From Lactiplantibacillus fabifermentans DSM 21115 (GTDB taxonomy: Bacteria > Bacillota > Bacilli > Lactobacillales > Lactobacillaceae), in NCBI RefSeq assembly GCF_000498955.2, contig NZ_AYGX02000102.1:1-39176 (forward strand): 39,176 nucleotides of DNA, written 5' to 3'. The position numbers and the translations under genes were made by a program. Below the pieces are notes generated by a model. That model made no database searches. It was not told where the DNA came from and saw only the letters and a program-made list of their open reading frames with translations. This document shows positions 1 to 8,456 of the stretch, one piece after another. Positions within the stretch are counted from its first letter, which is position 1. Every line of letters begins with the position of its first letter.

Positions 1-2
1 GT

Positions 3-1106
3 TATGCTGAACAATTTGTCCAAAAATTCGGATTAAATTTGCAATCTACCAAGTTAGTTTTGGAACGTTATTATAATTTAGCTGGCGAGACGGTCATGGA
101 ACAATATTTCGTTCCTGATACGAATGGAAATCCATTGGCCTCACGGATCATTTTGAAAAACTATGACAATGTGGCAGAACGATTCTTCCAAAATACGGAT
201 GCTTTATTTGGCTTCTTTATTCATGAATTGAGTCGTTTAGGTAACGGGGAAGCGACCTTCGTTAGTGACCGTCCCGGCACGGGGGTGCAACCATTGTTGC
301 ATCTTGATGCGCCAGCGCATAAATATGTCCTCGTCCCGATTTATCATACGCGTGATATCAATGATCCTTTGCATGCGCAATTGGATGCATTTTTACAACC
401 CGCCTTTGATAATGTAGCGCGTTTTGACGGCTTCATTACTTCGACAGCCGCGCAAGCTGCGCATATCAAGGCGCGGTTCCCACAAGCTAACGTACTGACC
501 ATGCCCGCCGTCACTACGGCACCAACTTCACAGAGCGAGCTGAAGCCAATTACCGAACGGCCTAAACAATTATTATATGTCGGACGGCTAGCGGTTGATC
601 GCCAAATTGACCAGTTAATTCGCGTGGCAGCCTTAGTTAAAGCGAAAAAAGCCGATGTGCAATTAGATATTTATGGCTATGGTGATCCTGAATATGTTAA
701 AACGCTGACGAGTTTGATTGAAGAATTGAAGTTACAAGGTAATGTGCACTTGATGGACTACCATGCCGATATGGAAGCGCGCTACGATGATTATCAAATC
801 TTACTAAATACAGCCTTAGCCGATGGCGGCCCAATGGCGATTCCAGAAGCGATGAGTCATGGTATTCCAGCGGTTAGCTACCGCTTCAACTATGGTCCGG
901 CCGATATGATTAACGATGGTGTTGATGGCTTTTTAATTGACCAAGGTAATCAATTGGCGATGAGTGACCGCGTCATTAGCTTACTCAGTGACGCCACGCA
1001 ATTGACGAGTGTCAGTGAAGCTGCCTTTAAGCAAATGCACGAAAATCAAACGCATTTGAAAGTTTGGCATCAATGGCAACGCGCATTAAACATGAAGGAG
1101 GCCTAG
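3..1106 (+). CDS. GtfB/TagE-like glycosyltransferase, 5' end outside window
   Basis: The frame is open from base 3 with no start codon needed inside the window, so the N-terminus lies upstream; an internal TTG at 39 is probably not the true start. The protein belongs to the TagE/GtfA/GtfB group (DUF1975-type N-terminal part followed by a GT4 GT-B glycosyltransferase domain), involved in glycosylating teichoic acid or serine-rich and secreted proteins. The C-terminal half shows the nucleotide-sugar binding pattern (LLYVGRL, IYGYGDPEY) and the region where active enzymes carry E-x7-E; here the first Glu is Asp (ADGGPMAIPEA). In two-component O-GlcNAc transferases GtfB lacks catalytic residues and acts as substrate adaptor for GtfA, so this may be the B-type partner of the next gene (inference). 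The next start is 5 bases after this stop. Confidence 0.8.
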   Translation, partial: YAEQFVQKFGLNLQSTKLVLERYYNLAGETVMEQYFVPDTNGNPLASRIILKNYDNVAERFFQNTDALFGFFIHELSRLGNGEATFVSDRPGTGVQPLLHLDAPAHKYVLVPIYHTRDINDPLHAQLDAFLQPAFDNVARFDGFITSTAAQAAHIKARFPQANVLTMPAVTTAPTSQSELKPITERPKQLLYVGRLAVDRQIDQLIRVAALVKAKKADVQLDIYGYGDPEYVKTLTSLIEELKLQGNVHLMDYHADMEARYDDYQILLNTALADGGPMAIPEAMSHGIPAVSYRFNYGPADMINDGVDGFLIDQGNQLAMSDRVISLLSDATQLTSVSEAAFKQMHENQTHLKVWHQWQRALNMKEA

Positions 1107-1111
1107 TAGGC

Positions 1112-2619
1112 ATGTATTACTTTTTAAATGACAATATGCAGTTTTCTAAATCAGGGATTGAACATGCCGAAATTAATCGGCTGAATTTATTCAAGCAACA
1201 TGGGGTCGCGGCTAAAATCGTGACCCGGATGTTTGCCATGAACTTACATGATGTGTTGGACGATGCGCACATCGATGATGCTGATTTGATTAATATGTTC
1301 GATTACTTTTGTGGCAGTCAACACGTTGAACGGCGACCGTTCAAGTTAAGTGATTTTGATGTACCAGCCGATGCCATTAAAACGCGCAAAGAAAATCATA
1401 TTCAAGTGATGCAGCGCGGTAAGTTGCTCATGATTATTTACTTACGTAATGATCAAGATGAGATTAGCAACGTTCAATATTTTGATATCAATGGTAAGAC
1501 CATCAAGATGGTTTGGTGGGATACGCGGGGCTTCAAGTGTCTGGAACAATTGTTTGATTGGGATGGTAAGATTGCCCAAGAAGCATATTTTGGTCCAGAT
1601 GGCTTAATCCACGTTGAGAAGCTCCATTATTTGAACCATGTGGGTAAAGAACGGTTGACGTGGCGGGTCGTGAACTATCGCGGTACCTCGTGGACGTTTA
1701 GCGGCATGAACAACTTAACCCGCTTCTTCTATGACGAGTTGAATCGCAATGATGAAAAGAACGTCTATATTTGTGACCGGACCGTGGAATGTGCCTGGGC
1801 GTTATTTAACATGGAAACACCAACCAAGAAAGTCTTACATCTGCATAATAATCACGTCGGCGATGCCAGCGACATGTTGCATTCGACCTTGAATAATAAT
1901 TATGCCCATGCGTTGAACAACTGGAACTTGTGGGACGGCGTGATTTCGGCGACGCCATCACAAACTAAAGATGTGCAAGCGCGCTTTGGGACGGATGTGC
2001 CAGCCTTTACGATTCCGGTTGGTATGTGAGTGATGCGACGTTGAATGCTGAACCAGTGCCGTTTGCATCGCGGCAGAAGCATCTGGTCGTGCAAGTTGCG
2101 CGGTTGGCACCTGAAAAGCAACCAGATCAAACGATTGAAGCGTTCCGCCAAGTGCACCATGAGTTCAATGATGCTCAACTTGAATTCTGGGGTTATGCAA
2201 ACGGCGATATTCAAAAGAAATTGGAAGCTCAAGTTAAAAAACTACATCTTGAAGATGTGGTGCACTTTAAAGGCTATACCAATGATGTGAATGCGGTTTA
2301 CAATCGGGCCCAAATTGGGACGTTACCTAGTCGGGCCGAAGGGTTCTCACTGATGTTACTCGAAGCCCAAGCACACGGCTTACCAATGATTGCCAATGAC
2401 GTTAAATATGGGCCTAGCGATATCATTCAAGATAACGTGAGTGGGATGTTAACGACTGATGGCAATGTTCAACAATTAGCGGATGATATGCTGACGTTGT
2501 TGAAGGACCAAGATAAGTGCGCCGAATTCAGCACCAATGCCTACAAGAATGCGCATCGATATTCAGCCGATGCCGTCTATGATCAATGGGCCACCTTCAT
2601 GCACGCCATGGAAGCTTAA
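1112..2619 (+). pseudogene. GtfA/TagE-like glycosyltransferase, frameshifted
   Basis: Two frames together make one glycosyltransferase. The first runs 1112-2029 (start ATG 1112 behind AAGGAGG at 1094-1100) and holds the DUF1975-like N-terminal domain, ending FTIPVGM-stop. The second runs 2026-2619 in another frame and holds the GT4 C-terminal domain (VVQVARLAPEKQ, FWGYANGD, and a good E-x7-E motif EGFSLMLLE). One extra base near 2024-2028 would join them into 502 residues, the normal family length. It is probably the catalytic A-type partner of the upstream gene, for O-GlcNAc or glucosyl transfer to surface proteins or wall polymers. No homopolymer sits at the break. It may be a real mutation, a phase variant or a sequencing error. 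A terminator follows at 2631. Confidence 0.8.
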
Positions 2620-2630
2620 ATTTAAATACG

Positions 2631-2681
2631 AAAAAATGACGATTGATTGTAACGTAAAGTTGCCATCATTCGTCATTTTTT
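2631..2681 (+). terminator. Intrinsic terminator of the glycosyltransferase operon
   Basis: Arms of about 17 bases at 2631-2647 and 2665-2681 pair with one mismatch (AAAAAATGACG...CGTCATTTTTT) and end in a T run. The A run at the other side makes it usable in both directions, so it may also serve the minus-strand gene at 2707-2982. Confidence 0.85.
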
Positions 2682-2706
2682 AACTAGTTTCGAACCCCAG
2701 TCATGG

Positions 2707-2982
2707 TCATTGCAACACTGGTTCACCAGGTTGTTGAAGTAACGCCATTTGGGCAGGCGTTAAGTTAATCGTGTGGTCCGGGGTGAAATGTTCTGATAGT
2801 TCATTGCGCGGATCAGCTTTGAAAACGGTCACGGTGCGCGCCGTTAAATCCAACCGATAGACGAAGCGATTACCGGGCGTTTCCACATAAATTGCGGTAG
2901 CGGTAAATGGACGCCAGTCGTACTTAGTCGTGGGTAGGATGTGGGCCTTTTCTAAAAAGCTAAAAGTTTCATTAGGGGTCAT
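2707..2982 (-). CDS. Hypothetical protein, 91 residues
   Basis: I do not recognise this small soluble protein. The start is ATG 2982, 8 bases after GAAAGGAG (2991-2998); a GTG at 2991 overlaps that ribosome binding site and is less likely. The sequence has no membrane segment or signal peptide, is rich in Thr and aromatic residues, and has a beta-like middle part (ATAIYVETPGNRFVYRLDLT). It stands alone between terminators at 2631-2681 and 3098-3142, so it is probably monocistronic. No function can be assigned. Confidence 0.6.
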   Translation of the reverse strand: MTPNETFSFLEKAHILPTTKYDWRPFTATAIYVETPGNRFVYRLDLTARTVTVFKADPRNELSEHFTPDHTINLTPAQMALLQQPGEPVLQ

Positions 2983-3097
2983 AATGGTCACTCCTTTCTA
3001 CTTTGACTCCAACTATTATTATAAATATTTAGGCAGACTTTGCAATCAAAGTTTACTGTCCCTAAAAATCTGATGTTTTTGATAAATAAAGCCTAAA

Positions 3098-3142
3098 AAA
3101 ACCTCGTTTTACTGATGCCTGAAGTCAGTAAAACGAGGTTTT
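3098..3142 (-). terminator. Terminator of the mntH-usp operon
   Basis: A perfect 18-bp inverted repeat (3098-3115 and 3125-3142) around a 9-base loop, with an A run on the plus strand at 3095-3101 that reads as a U tract on the minus strand. It lies 40 bases past the usp stop codon. Confidence 0.9.
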
Positions 3143-3181
3143 CGTTAGTAGTGAATATTTAGTTACGACTCAATTAATTGC

Positions 3182-3613
3182 CTAACGAACTACCATGACG
3201 GCAATTGGTGAGTATTTCGCCATGTAAGCAGCTTGGCTACCGAAACGGCGCTTAATCCCTTTTTTAGCTAAAGAACCAATGACTAATAAATCTGGTTTAA
3301 CGTGGGGAATCACATCTTTAACGATGGTTTCGCCTGGTTCACCTTCAGCAATCATGGCGTGAACGTTTTTAACGCCAGCGTCTTGTGCTTGCTTTTGATA
3401 TTTCAAAATATGTTGTTCCAAATCATGACGTTCACCATGCACGAAGTCTTTACTGAGGGCTTGGTAAACATTCATTTCATCGTCTTCCAAGACGGAAACG
3501 ATGACTAATTCAGCGTCGTCTTGGATGGCTTGATGAATGGCATAATCAAATGCGAGGAGGGCATCGGCGGAGTCATCGACCCCGACTAAGATGCGGTTGA
3601 ATTTTGTACTCAT
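3182..3613 (-). CDS. Universal stress protein (UspA family)
   Basis: A 143-residue single-domain Usp protein. The N-terminus [18 protein letters not shown] is the typical beta1/Asp region, and the C-terminus [22 protein letters not shown]... followed by PIAVMVVR resembles the ATP-binding G-x2-G-x9-G-S/T loop with altered spacing. Its ATG overlaps the mntH stop by 4 bases (ATGA at 3610-3613), so translation is coupled to the manganese transporter and the two are one operon. Usp proteins bind nucleotide and support survival under stress; the link to manganese is by position only. A terminator follows at 3098-3142. Confidence 0.92.
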   Translation of the reverse strand: MSTKFNRILVGVDDSADALLAFDYAIHQAIQDDAELVIVSVLEDDEMNVYQALSKDFVHGERHDLEQHILKYQKQAQDAGVKNVHAMIAEGEPGETIVKDVIPHVKPDLLVIGSLAKKGIKRRFGSQAAYMAKYSPIAVMVVR

Positions 3614-5202
3614 GCGTTAGCACCTGCCTTTGCGTGTTCAGCTAACTTAGCTGCGTAACGCTTGTTACCACGATATAAGTCGAAGATAGTCCAAGCTAAT
3701 AAGGCTAAAATAGCGACGATTAGGACATAAGCAATGATGTTTGAAAGTGACGTTTGCGCGGCCGTTGGATTGTCACCGAAGAAGCCGGCAATGGCATCGG
3801 GTAACCCAATCATGTTCAAAACGGTCAACCCAATAACGGACAACCAACCTAAACCTTTGACCCAAAGTGAGTTCTTGAAGCGATTACCCATTTCGACCGA
3901 GCTGTCAGTCATCATGAGTAATGGCAACATCGAGAATGGTAACGCGAACGCTAAGAAGACTTGGGAATTATTCATTAAATTATTCAGGGCGGTATGTTCA
4001 TCAATGGCACTCTTGCCACTAGTTAACATGACACAAATCAACACGGGAATAACGGAAATTAAACGGGTAACTAACCGCCGTAACCATAAAGGCATCCGCA
4101 TGTGAACGAAACCTTCCATGATAACTTGACCAGTTAAAGTCCCAGTGATAGTTGAGTTTTGACCAGAAGCTAACAAGGCAATCGCGAAGAGCGCTGATAA
4201 GACCCCAGACTTAGCAACACTGATTAAGATACCGTTACTCAACATTGACGTATTGGATAACGCTTCGTATAAACCGAAGAATGAAGGATCTTTAACGGCA
4301 CCGCTCTTGAAAACGGCGACCCCCATAATAAGTAACAGTGAGTTAACGACGAACGCAAAAGTTAATTGGATGTTGGAATCCCAAGCCGCAAACTTAACGG
4401 TCCGGGCCACATCTTCTTCATCGCTATGATCAATCTTACGCGTTTGTGAAATAGCTGAATGCAAGTACAAGTTATGCGGCATAACCGTCGCCCCAATAAT
4501 CCCTAAGGAACCTGAAAGTGGGGTCATCCCAGCCACACTATGTGAGGTTGAGAAGGTCGCAGCTGTTGGGACTAAGCCTTTAACGACGCCGCCCCAATCA
4601 GGGTTAGATAATGCAACTTGATAAACGAATACGAATAAGATAACTAAAATCAAACATACGACGATGGCTTCGATTTTCCGGAAACCAATTTTCGTCAATA
4701 ATAGCAAAACTAAAACGTCAAAGACGGTAATGAAGACGGCAATGATCAATGGAATGCCGAATAGTAAGTATAGCGCGATGGCCGCCCCGATAACTTCAGC
4801 GATATCAGTCGCCATGATGGCAAATTCAGTTAAAATCCATAAAACAATCCCCAAGGACTTACTCGTCCGGGCTCGAATCGCTTGCGCCAAGTCCATCTGA
4901 CTCACGATACCAAGTTTAGCGGCCATGTATTGTAGTAACATCGCAATCAAACTTGAAATCAAGATGACAGACATTAACATGTATTGGAAGTTTTGACCAC
5001 CGGTGATTGAAGTTGACCAGTTACCGGGATCCATGTAACCAACGGCAACTAAGGCACCTGGACCAGAATAGGCGAACAAGGTTTTCCAGAAACTCATGTT
5101 CTTGGGAACTTCGATCGTTCCGTTGATTTCCTCCAAAGAAGGACCGTTCGCATATTCGATTAACTTATGCTTGCGGTTTGGCGTACTGCTTTTTTCACTC
5201 AA
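3610..5202 (-). CDS. mntH: Manganese transporter, Nramp family, copy 1
   Basis: A proton-coupled divalent metal (Mn2+) importer of the Nramp family with about 11 membrane helices, 530 residues. Metal-site motifs are present: DPGN in helix 1 (residues 58-61) and MPHN in helix 6 (241-244), the Met favouring Mn2+/Fe2+. The start chosen is TTG 5202, 6 bases after AAAGGTGGAG; it gives [17 protein letters not shown], matching the N-terminus of the second copy (22785-24374), which also starts with TTG. A longer frame to 5256 has no good ribosome binding site. It is followed by usp in the same operon and divergent from a DtxR-like regulator. A 24-bp operator shared with the other mntH lies upstream at 5280-5303. 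Confidence 0.95.
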   Translation of the reverse strand: MSEKSSTPNRKHKLIEYANGPSLEEINGTIEVPKNMSFWKTLFAYSGPGALVAVGYMDPGNWSTSITGGQNFQYMLMSVILISSLIAMLLQYMAAKLGIVSQMDLAQAIRARTSKSLGIVLWILTEFAIMATDIAEVIGAAIALYLLFGIPLIIAVFITVFDVLVLLLLTKIGFRKIEAIVVCLILVILFVFVYQVALSNPDWGGVVKGLVPTAATFSTSHSVAGMTPLSGSLGIIGATVMPHNLYLHSAISQTRKIDHSDEEDVARTVKFAAWDSNIQLTFAFVVNSLLLIMGVAVFKSGAVKDPSFFGLYEALSNTSMLSNGILISVAKSGVLSALFAIALLASGQNSTITGTLTGQVIMEGFVHMRMPLWLRRLVTRLISVIPVLICVMLTSGKSAIDEHTALNNLMNNSQVFLAFALPFSMLPLLMMTDSSVEMGNRFKNSLWVKGLGWLSVIGLTVLNMIGLPDAIAGFFGDNPTAAQTSLSNIIAYVLIVAILALLAWTIFDLYRGNKRYAAKLAEHAKAGANA

Positions 5203-5247
5203 TTGTAACTCCACCTTTCGTCTTGTTAAATCATATGAGCAGTTGTT

Positions 5248-5276
5248 ATTGTACAATAAATAATATAAAATGGAAA
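5248..5276 (-). promoter_or_regulatory. Predicted mntH copy 1 core promoter
   Basis: On the minus strand TACAAT (5253-5248) fits a -10 box, with a weak TTTCCA (5276-5271) 17 bases upstream as -35. The same TACAAT stands at the equivalent place in front of the second mntH (24414-24419), which supports it. Confidence 0.55.
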
Positions 5277-5279
5277 TAC

Positions 5280-5303
5280 TTTTTAGGGCTACCTACAAAA
5301 ATA
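5280..5303. promoter_or_regulatory. Shared mntH operator, copy 1
   Basis: A 24-bp imperfect palindrome, TTTTTAGGG..., with CCTACAAAAATA as the other half. It differs at only two positions from the site at 24447-24470 in front of the second mntH. The AGG...CCT core resembles DtxR/MntR-type operators. Its near edge lies 26 bases upstream of the mntH -10 box and its other edge 20 bases before the start codon of the divergent DtxR-like gene, so it could act on both. Confidence 0.75.
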
Positions 5304-5322
5304 AATTTGGGGCGTTAATTTT

Positions 5323-5979
5323 ATGCGAAAGAGTGTTAGCAATTATTTAAAAACGATTTACGAAGCAAGTTATACCCAGAATGGTACTAATAACAAGCAA
5401 ATTGCCACCTTGTTAGACGTGTTACCAGGGTCCGTCACTGAAGCGGTTAGTAATTTAGAAAAAGATGGCTTAGTTATGCGGCAAAAATATCATGAGATTA
5501 CGTTAACGGCCGGTGGTTATCGGCTTGTTAAAGATTTGATGTATCGTTACCGCTTATGTGAAGTCTGGCTCGCTAATTCGATTAACTTACCAATGGCACT
5601 CATTCCTGAACAAGCCTGGCTGATGGCGGCGATTGATAGTCAAGATTTGATCATGCAATTGGACCAAAAGTTAGGCCAGCCTGAATTCAGTCCATTTGGT
5701 GGGGCATTACATTTACCAGAATTTGACCAGACTGTTAAGGAGAATATTCAGCCGTTAGCGCAAGTAACAACTGGTCAGACGATTGAACTCGTCAGTTATT
5801 TAGAAACCGCTAGCACCGTTAAGTATTTGCAACATAACGGGGTGAAGTTACAACAACAAGTCAAAGTAGTCGATCATGCGCAGCCAATTTCAGTGATTAC
5901 ACTGGCTGATATGGCTAATCATGAATATATGATTGATGAAACGGTGGCACGCTATGTTTACGCGCGTGTTTTGGACTGA
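5323..5979 (+). CDS. DtxR/MntR-family regulator lacking metal ligands
   Basis: A 218-residue DtxR-family protein: winged helix-turn-helix at about residues 5-62 (NNKQIATLLDVLPGSVTEAVSNLEKDGLV), dimerisation domain about 65-140, and a C-terminal SH3/FeoA-like domain about 145-218. It is divergent from mntH and the shared operator lies between them, so it probably controls mntH. The six metal ligands of Bacillus subtilis MntR (Asp8, Glu11, His77, Glu99, Glu102, His103) align by eye with Asn7, Lys10, Tyr76, Trp99, Ala102 and Ala103, so none is kept. It may sense something else, use other ligands or act without metal. The ATG start at 5323 has a GGGG stretch upstream at usable spacing. Confidence 0.85.
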   Translation: MRKSVSNYLKTIYEASYTQNGTNNKQIATLLDVLPGSVTEAVSNLEKDGLVMRQKYHEITLTAGGYRLVKDLMYRYRLCEVWLANSINLPMALIPEQAWLMAAIDSQDLIMQLDQKLGQPEFSPFGGALHLPEFDQTVKENIQPLAQVTTGQTIELVSYLETASTVKYLQHNGVKLQQQVKVVDHAQPISVITLADMANHEYMIDETVARYVYARVLD

Positions 5980-5988
5980 TGTTTGTGT

Positions 5989-6021
5989 GACGCAACTAAT
6001 TTCAGCAGCGCGTCGTTTTTT
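5989..6021 (+). terminator. Probable terminator after the DtxR-like gene
   Basis: A short GC stem (GACGC 5989-5993 with GCGTC 6010-6014) with flanking partial pairing, followed by a run of six T. The loop is long, so strength is uncertain. Confidence 0.5.
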
Positions 6022-6132
6022 CGAGTTTATTAACTAACTTATGAAATTGATTAGTTTTATAAGGGGAAATGATTGCAACCCCGGACTAGTGCGTTATCAT
6101 GGGACTATCTTAGGAATAACGAGGTAGCAGCG

Positions 6133-6642
6133 ATGCTGAATGTCTTGTGGCACTGGTTAATCGTGGCCATTATTTTGGTCGTAGTAACTAGTGGGGTGTG
6201 GCGCGCCCGTCATCGGTTAGTGATTGGCAAGCATGTGCGAGATTTAGGCCATTTTTTACACCTGCATGCGGACCAAGATTTGACGTATTTATACCAGTTA
6301 CTACAATCAGTGCGGTGGACGATGTGGTTACACTGGGTAACGCTCGCCGTGAATGTTAGTATTTCAGTTGCAATTGCGAGGGGGTTATTAATGCCGACCG
6401 GGCAATTGTGGGTGATGTGGCTCTTACTGGCGGGCTTGTTGTTGAGTGATAGCGGCCTGACCGTGGTCGCGTGGCGAACCATCAAACTAGTCCAGCGGCA
6501 CTACTTACGATTAGTTCCGCGCATTAATGAAGTCGAATTGAAAGCCTTGCAACGGTGGTTGACGGTGGCAATCGTCGTTAGTTTTGGTAGTTTGATGTGG
6601 GTTGGTGGCGCGTGTTGGCAACTTTATCAGATGTTAGGTTGA
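6133..6642 (+). CDS. Unknown four-helix membrane protein
   Basis: I do not recognise this protein. With the ATG at 6133 it has 169 residues and four hydrophobic segments: near 3-21, about 63-83, about 90-112 and about 146-166. The connecting parts are basic (RARHRLVIGKHVRDLGHF; RTIKLVQRHYLRLVPRINEVELKALQRW). The start is uncertain: ATG 6133 has GAGG 8 bases upstream, while a TTG at 6073 has a better AAGGGG and would add 20 hydrophilic residues. It follows the DtxR-like gene but a terminator-like hairpin lies between. No function is inferred. Confidence 0.65.
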   Translation: MLNVLWHWLIVAIILVVVTSGVWRARHRLVIGKHVRDLGHFLHLHADQDLTYLYQLLQSVRWTMWLHWVTLAVNVSISVAIARGLLMPTGQLWVMWLLLAGLLLSDSGLTVVAWRTIKLVQRHYLRLVPRINEVELKALQRWLTVAIVVSFGSLMWVGGACWQLYQMLG

Positions 6643-6674
6643 AAGCTGGGTAATCTTAACTGATTACTTTACGA

Positions 6675-6680
6675 TATAAT
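6675..6680 (+). promoter_or_regulatory. -10 box for the toxin-antitoxin operon
   Basis: A perfect TATAAT 38 bases before the toxin start, directly followed by ACATGT, a small palindrome that could be an autoregulatory site. No convincing -35 box is seen. Confidence 0.5.
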
Positions 6681-6717
6681 ACATGTACCAAATTGATGAG
6701 AAGCAGAGGATATCTTT

Positions 6718-7005
6718 GTGAACAAACAGGATGCGTTGATTGAAGTAAAGCGGTTAGTACGGGCGAATCGTTTTGTACTTGTTAAGAGACGATCATCGAA
6801 GTCGATGGCTGTAACTACGGCACTTGCTAAGTTAATTGTCTCGAAGTTGGCCATTACGGATTTTGTTAAGCATGAAGTTGATCGTGACTGTCCAGATGGG
6901 TATGTTTGGATATTTAAGACCGAGTTTGGTGAAATTTATTATTTGAAGTTTAAATTTGAAAGTACCATTGGTGTAAAATTCATTAGTTTTCATGTTTCAA
7001 ATTGA
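6718..7005 (+). CDS. MqsR-like toxin
   Basis: A 95-residue protein resembling the mRNA interferase MqsR (98 residues in E. coli). By eye the match covers EVKRLVRANRF with QVKKLVNAGQV near the N-terminus, ITDFVKHEV with ESDFYKSMT, and GEIYYLKFKF...KFISFHVS with GQVYLKITV...LIVSFKEK at the end, keeping the active-site Tyr; the C-terminal Lys is His here. It starts with GTG 6718, 7 bases after AGAGGA. The gene precedes its presumed antitoxin by 14 bases, the same toxin-first order as mqsRA. The expected role is a growth-arresting ribonuclease neutralised by the next product. The fold assignment is by pattern, not by search. Confidence 0.75.
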   Translation: MNKQDALIEVKRLVRANRFVLVKRRSSKSMAVTTALAKLIVSKLAITDFVKHEVDRDCPDGYVWIFKTEFGEIYYLKFKFESTIGVKFISFHVSN

Positions 7006-7019
7006 GAGGAGACTTAAAA

Positions 7020-7490
7020 TTGGCATCGACATACATTAAAGATTATACGAATACGTTTATTATCCATGACCATGAATATGAGGTAACGGCGCCCGCTCGT
7101 TTTGAATGTGGCAGTGACCGACTGTTGGATGACAATCAATTAGATGATCATGCCGTTGAAATGGCTAATCAAATGTATCGCGACGATCAAGGGCTCGTAT
7201 CACCAATTGAAATTAAAAGTTATCGTGCCAAAATTGGATTAAATCAACGCGAGTTTGCTGAGTTACTCGGCTGGAGTCCCAATACCGTCGCTTTATATGA
7301 GACGGGGGCATTTCCGTCTAAGGCGAATAATAAGCTTTTGAAGGCTTTAATGAAAGATGCGCAAATTTTACGCACTTATTTGTCACTAGATGACCAACTG
7401 AATAAGATGACGATGCAAAAAATTGAGCTGGCGTTAACTAAGGCCCAGAGCAGTCGTAGCCAACACCCACGTAGTATTGATGTCAGTTAA
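7020..7490 (+). CDS. MqsA-like antitoxin, HTH type without zinc domain
   Basis: A 156-residue protein with a C-terminal helix-turn-helix like that of MqsA (about residues 67-112: IEIKSYRAKIGLNQREFAELLGWSPNTVALYETG, given here in parts as IEIKSYRAK and LNQREFAELLGW). The N-terminal part, which in E. coli MqsA binds zinc through CxxC pairs, has only one Cys (FECGS), so no zinc site of that kind is present. The start is TTG 7020, 7 bases after AGAGGAGA; a TTG at 7002 would overlap that site. The antitoxin probably binds its own promoter. Its last 8 bases overlap the end of the convergent LysR gene. Confidence 0.75.
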   Translation: MASTYIKDYTNTFIIHDHEYEVTAPARFECGSDRLLDDNQLDDHAVEMANQMYRDDQGLVSPIEIKSYRAKIGLNQREFAELLGWSPNTVALYETGAFPSKANNKLLKALMKDAQILRTYLSLDDQLNKMTMQKIELALTKAQSSRSQHPRSIDVS

Positions 7491-8352
7491 ACATGGTTAG
7501 TGCCATCGTAGTAAAAGCAGCAATTAGCGGCTGTTGCGCTTGGCTTTTGCGGGTCAGCAGATGGGCGTGAATTTGGTTATCAAGTGGTGCGGGCACTGCT
7601 CGTAGCGTTTGGCTAGTGAGCTCAGCTTGGACACTCATCGTCGGTAAATAACTGTAGCCAAGATTGCTGCTGACCATCGGCTTGATGGCCGCGATACTCC
7701 ACAATTCCATAATGGTTGGCCGCAATTGGCATGCTTCCCATAAATAGTTTTCGAATTGATTACGGTAACTACAATCAGGTTCGTTAATGATAAATGGTAA
7801 TTTGGTTTGACGGACAAGGGTGGCAAAATCAGCGTCATTATCCGGGCTAGTCACTAAGCTCATGGCGACGGCCCCTAAATCATGGTCAATCAAAGTTGTC
7901 GTGGTCAGTTGAGGCCATAGCATGAAAGCAATATCAGCTTCGCCTGCCATGAGTTTTTGTTGATTGAAGCGGCAAGTCGCATTCGTTAATTGTAATTGGA
8001 CGTCTGGGTACTGTTGCCGAAATTTACGAATAACTGGTGCTAATTGATAAACGGTGAGCGATTCAGGTGCCGCAATACGGAGGGTGCCAGTTAACTTGGT
8101 CGTGGTTGTTAAGGCTTCAATGGCTTGGAAGTCGTGCAATAAATGTTCGGTCAATGGTAATAAGCGTTGCCCAGTCATCGTTAAGTTGAGGTGGCGATGC
8201 TCGTAAATGAAGACCGGCGCGCCTAACGTGTTTTCTAGTTGTTTGATTTGACTGGAAATAGTGGATTGGGTGTAGCCGAGCAGTTGGGCGGCTTTAGTAA
8301 AACTGCCGGTATCGGCGATGGTACGAAAGGTTTTTAGTTGGCGAATATCCAT
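7483..8352 (-). CDS. LysR-family transcriptional regulator
   Basis: A 289-residue LysR regulator. The N-terminal helix-turn-helix is clear (MDIRQLKTFRTIADTGSFTK, then AAQLLGYTQSTISSQIKQLE, residues 1-60), followed by a linker helix and a periplasmic-binding-like effector domain from about 88 (GTLRIAAPESLTVYQLAPVI). It is transcribed divergently from the GNAT gene at 8457, and an inverted repeat typical of LysR sites lies between them, so that gene is its likely target along with itself. The 3' end overlaps the antitoxin gene by 8 bases, convergent. The effector is unknown. Confidence 0.92.
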   Translation of the reverse strand: MDIRQLKTFRTIADTGSFTKAAQLLGYTQSTISSQIKQLENTLGAPVFIYEHRHLNLTMTGQRLLPLTEHLLHDFQAIEALTTTTKLTGTLRIAAPESLTVYQLAPVIRKFRQQYPDVQLQLTNATCRFNQQKLMAGEADIAFMLWPQLTTTTLIDHDLGAVAMSLVTSPDNDADFATLVRQTKLPFIINEPDCSYRNQFENYLWEACQLRPTIMELWSIAAIKPMVSSNLGYSYLPTMSVQAELTSQTLRAVPAPLDNQIHAHLLTRKSQAQQPLIAAFTTMALTMFN

Positions 8353-8373
8353 AGTGAACTCCTTTATTGAATA

Positions 8374-8411
8374 ATTCGATTGATGCTAGTTAAAATATCA
8401 ATTTTACGAAT
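8374..8411. promoter_or_regulatory. Candidate LysR operator
   Basis: An interrupted inverted repeat: ATTCGATTGAT at 8374-8384 faces ATCAAT (8397-8402) and CGAAT (8407-8411). ATTGAT-N12-ATCAAT is close to the T-N11-A layout of LysR boxes. It lies midway between the divergent LysR and GNAT genes. Confidence 0.5.
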
Positions 8412-8456
8412 GCTGATTATCTTGTTAACCTTACTACATTGAGAGGGGAAAACAAG

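Noticed and set aside
5203-5323. Manganese riboswitch (yybP-ykoY type) before mntH
   Set aside because: The leader is too short and lacks the conserved stem sequences; a protein operator explains the conservation.
7002-7020. TTG 7002 as start of the antitoxin
   Set aside because: It overlaps the toxin stop and the ribosome binding site that serves TTG 7020.
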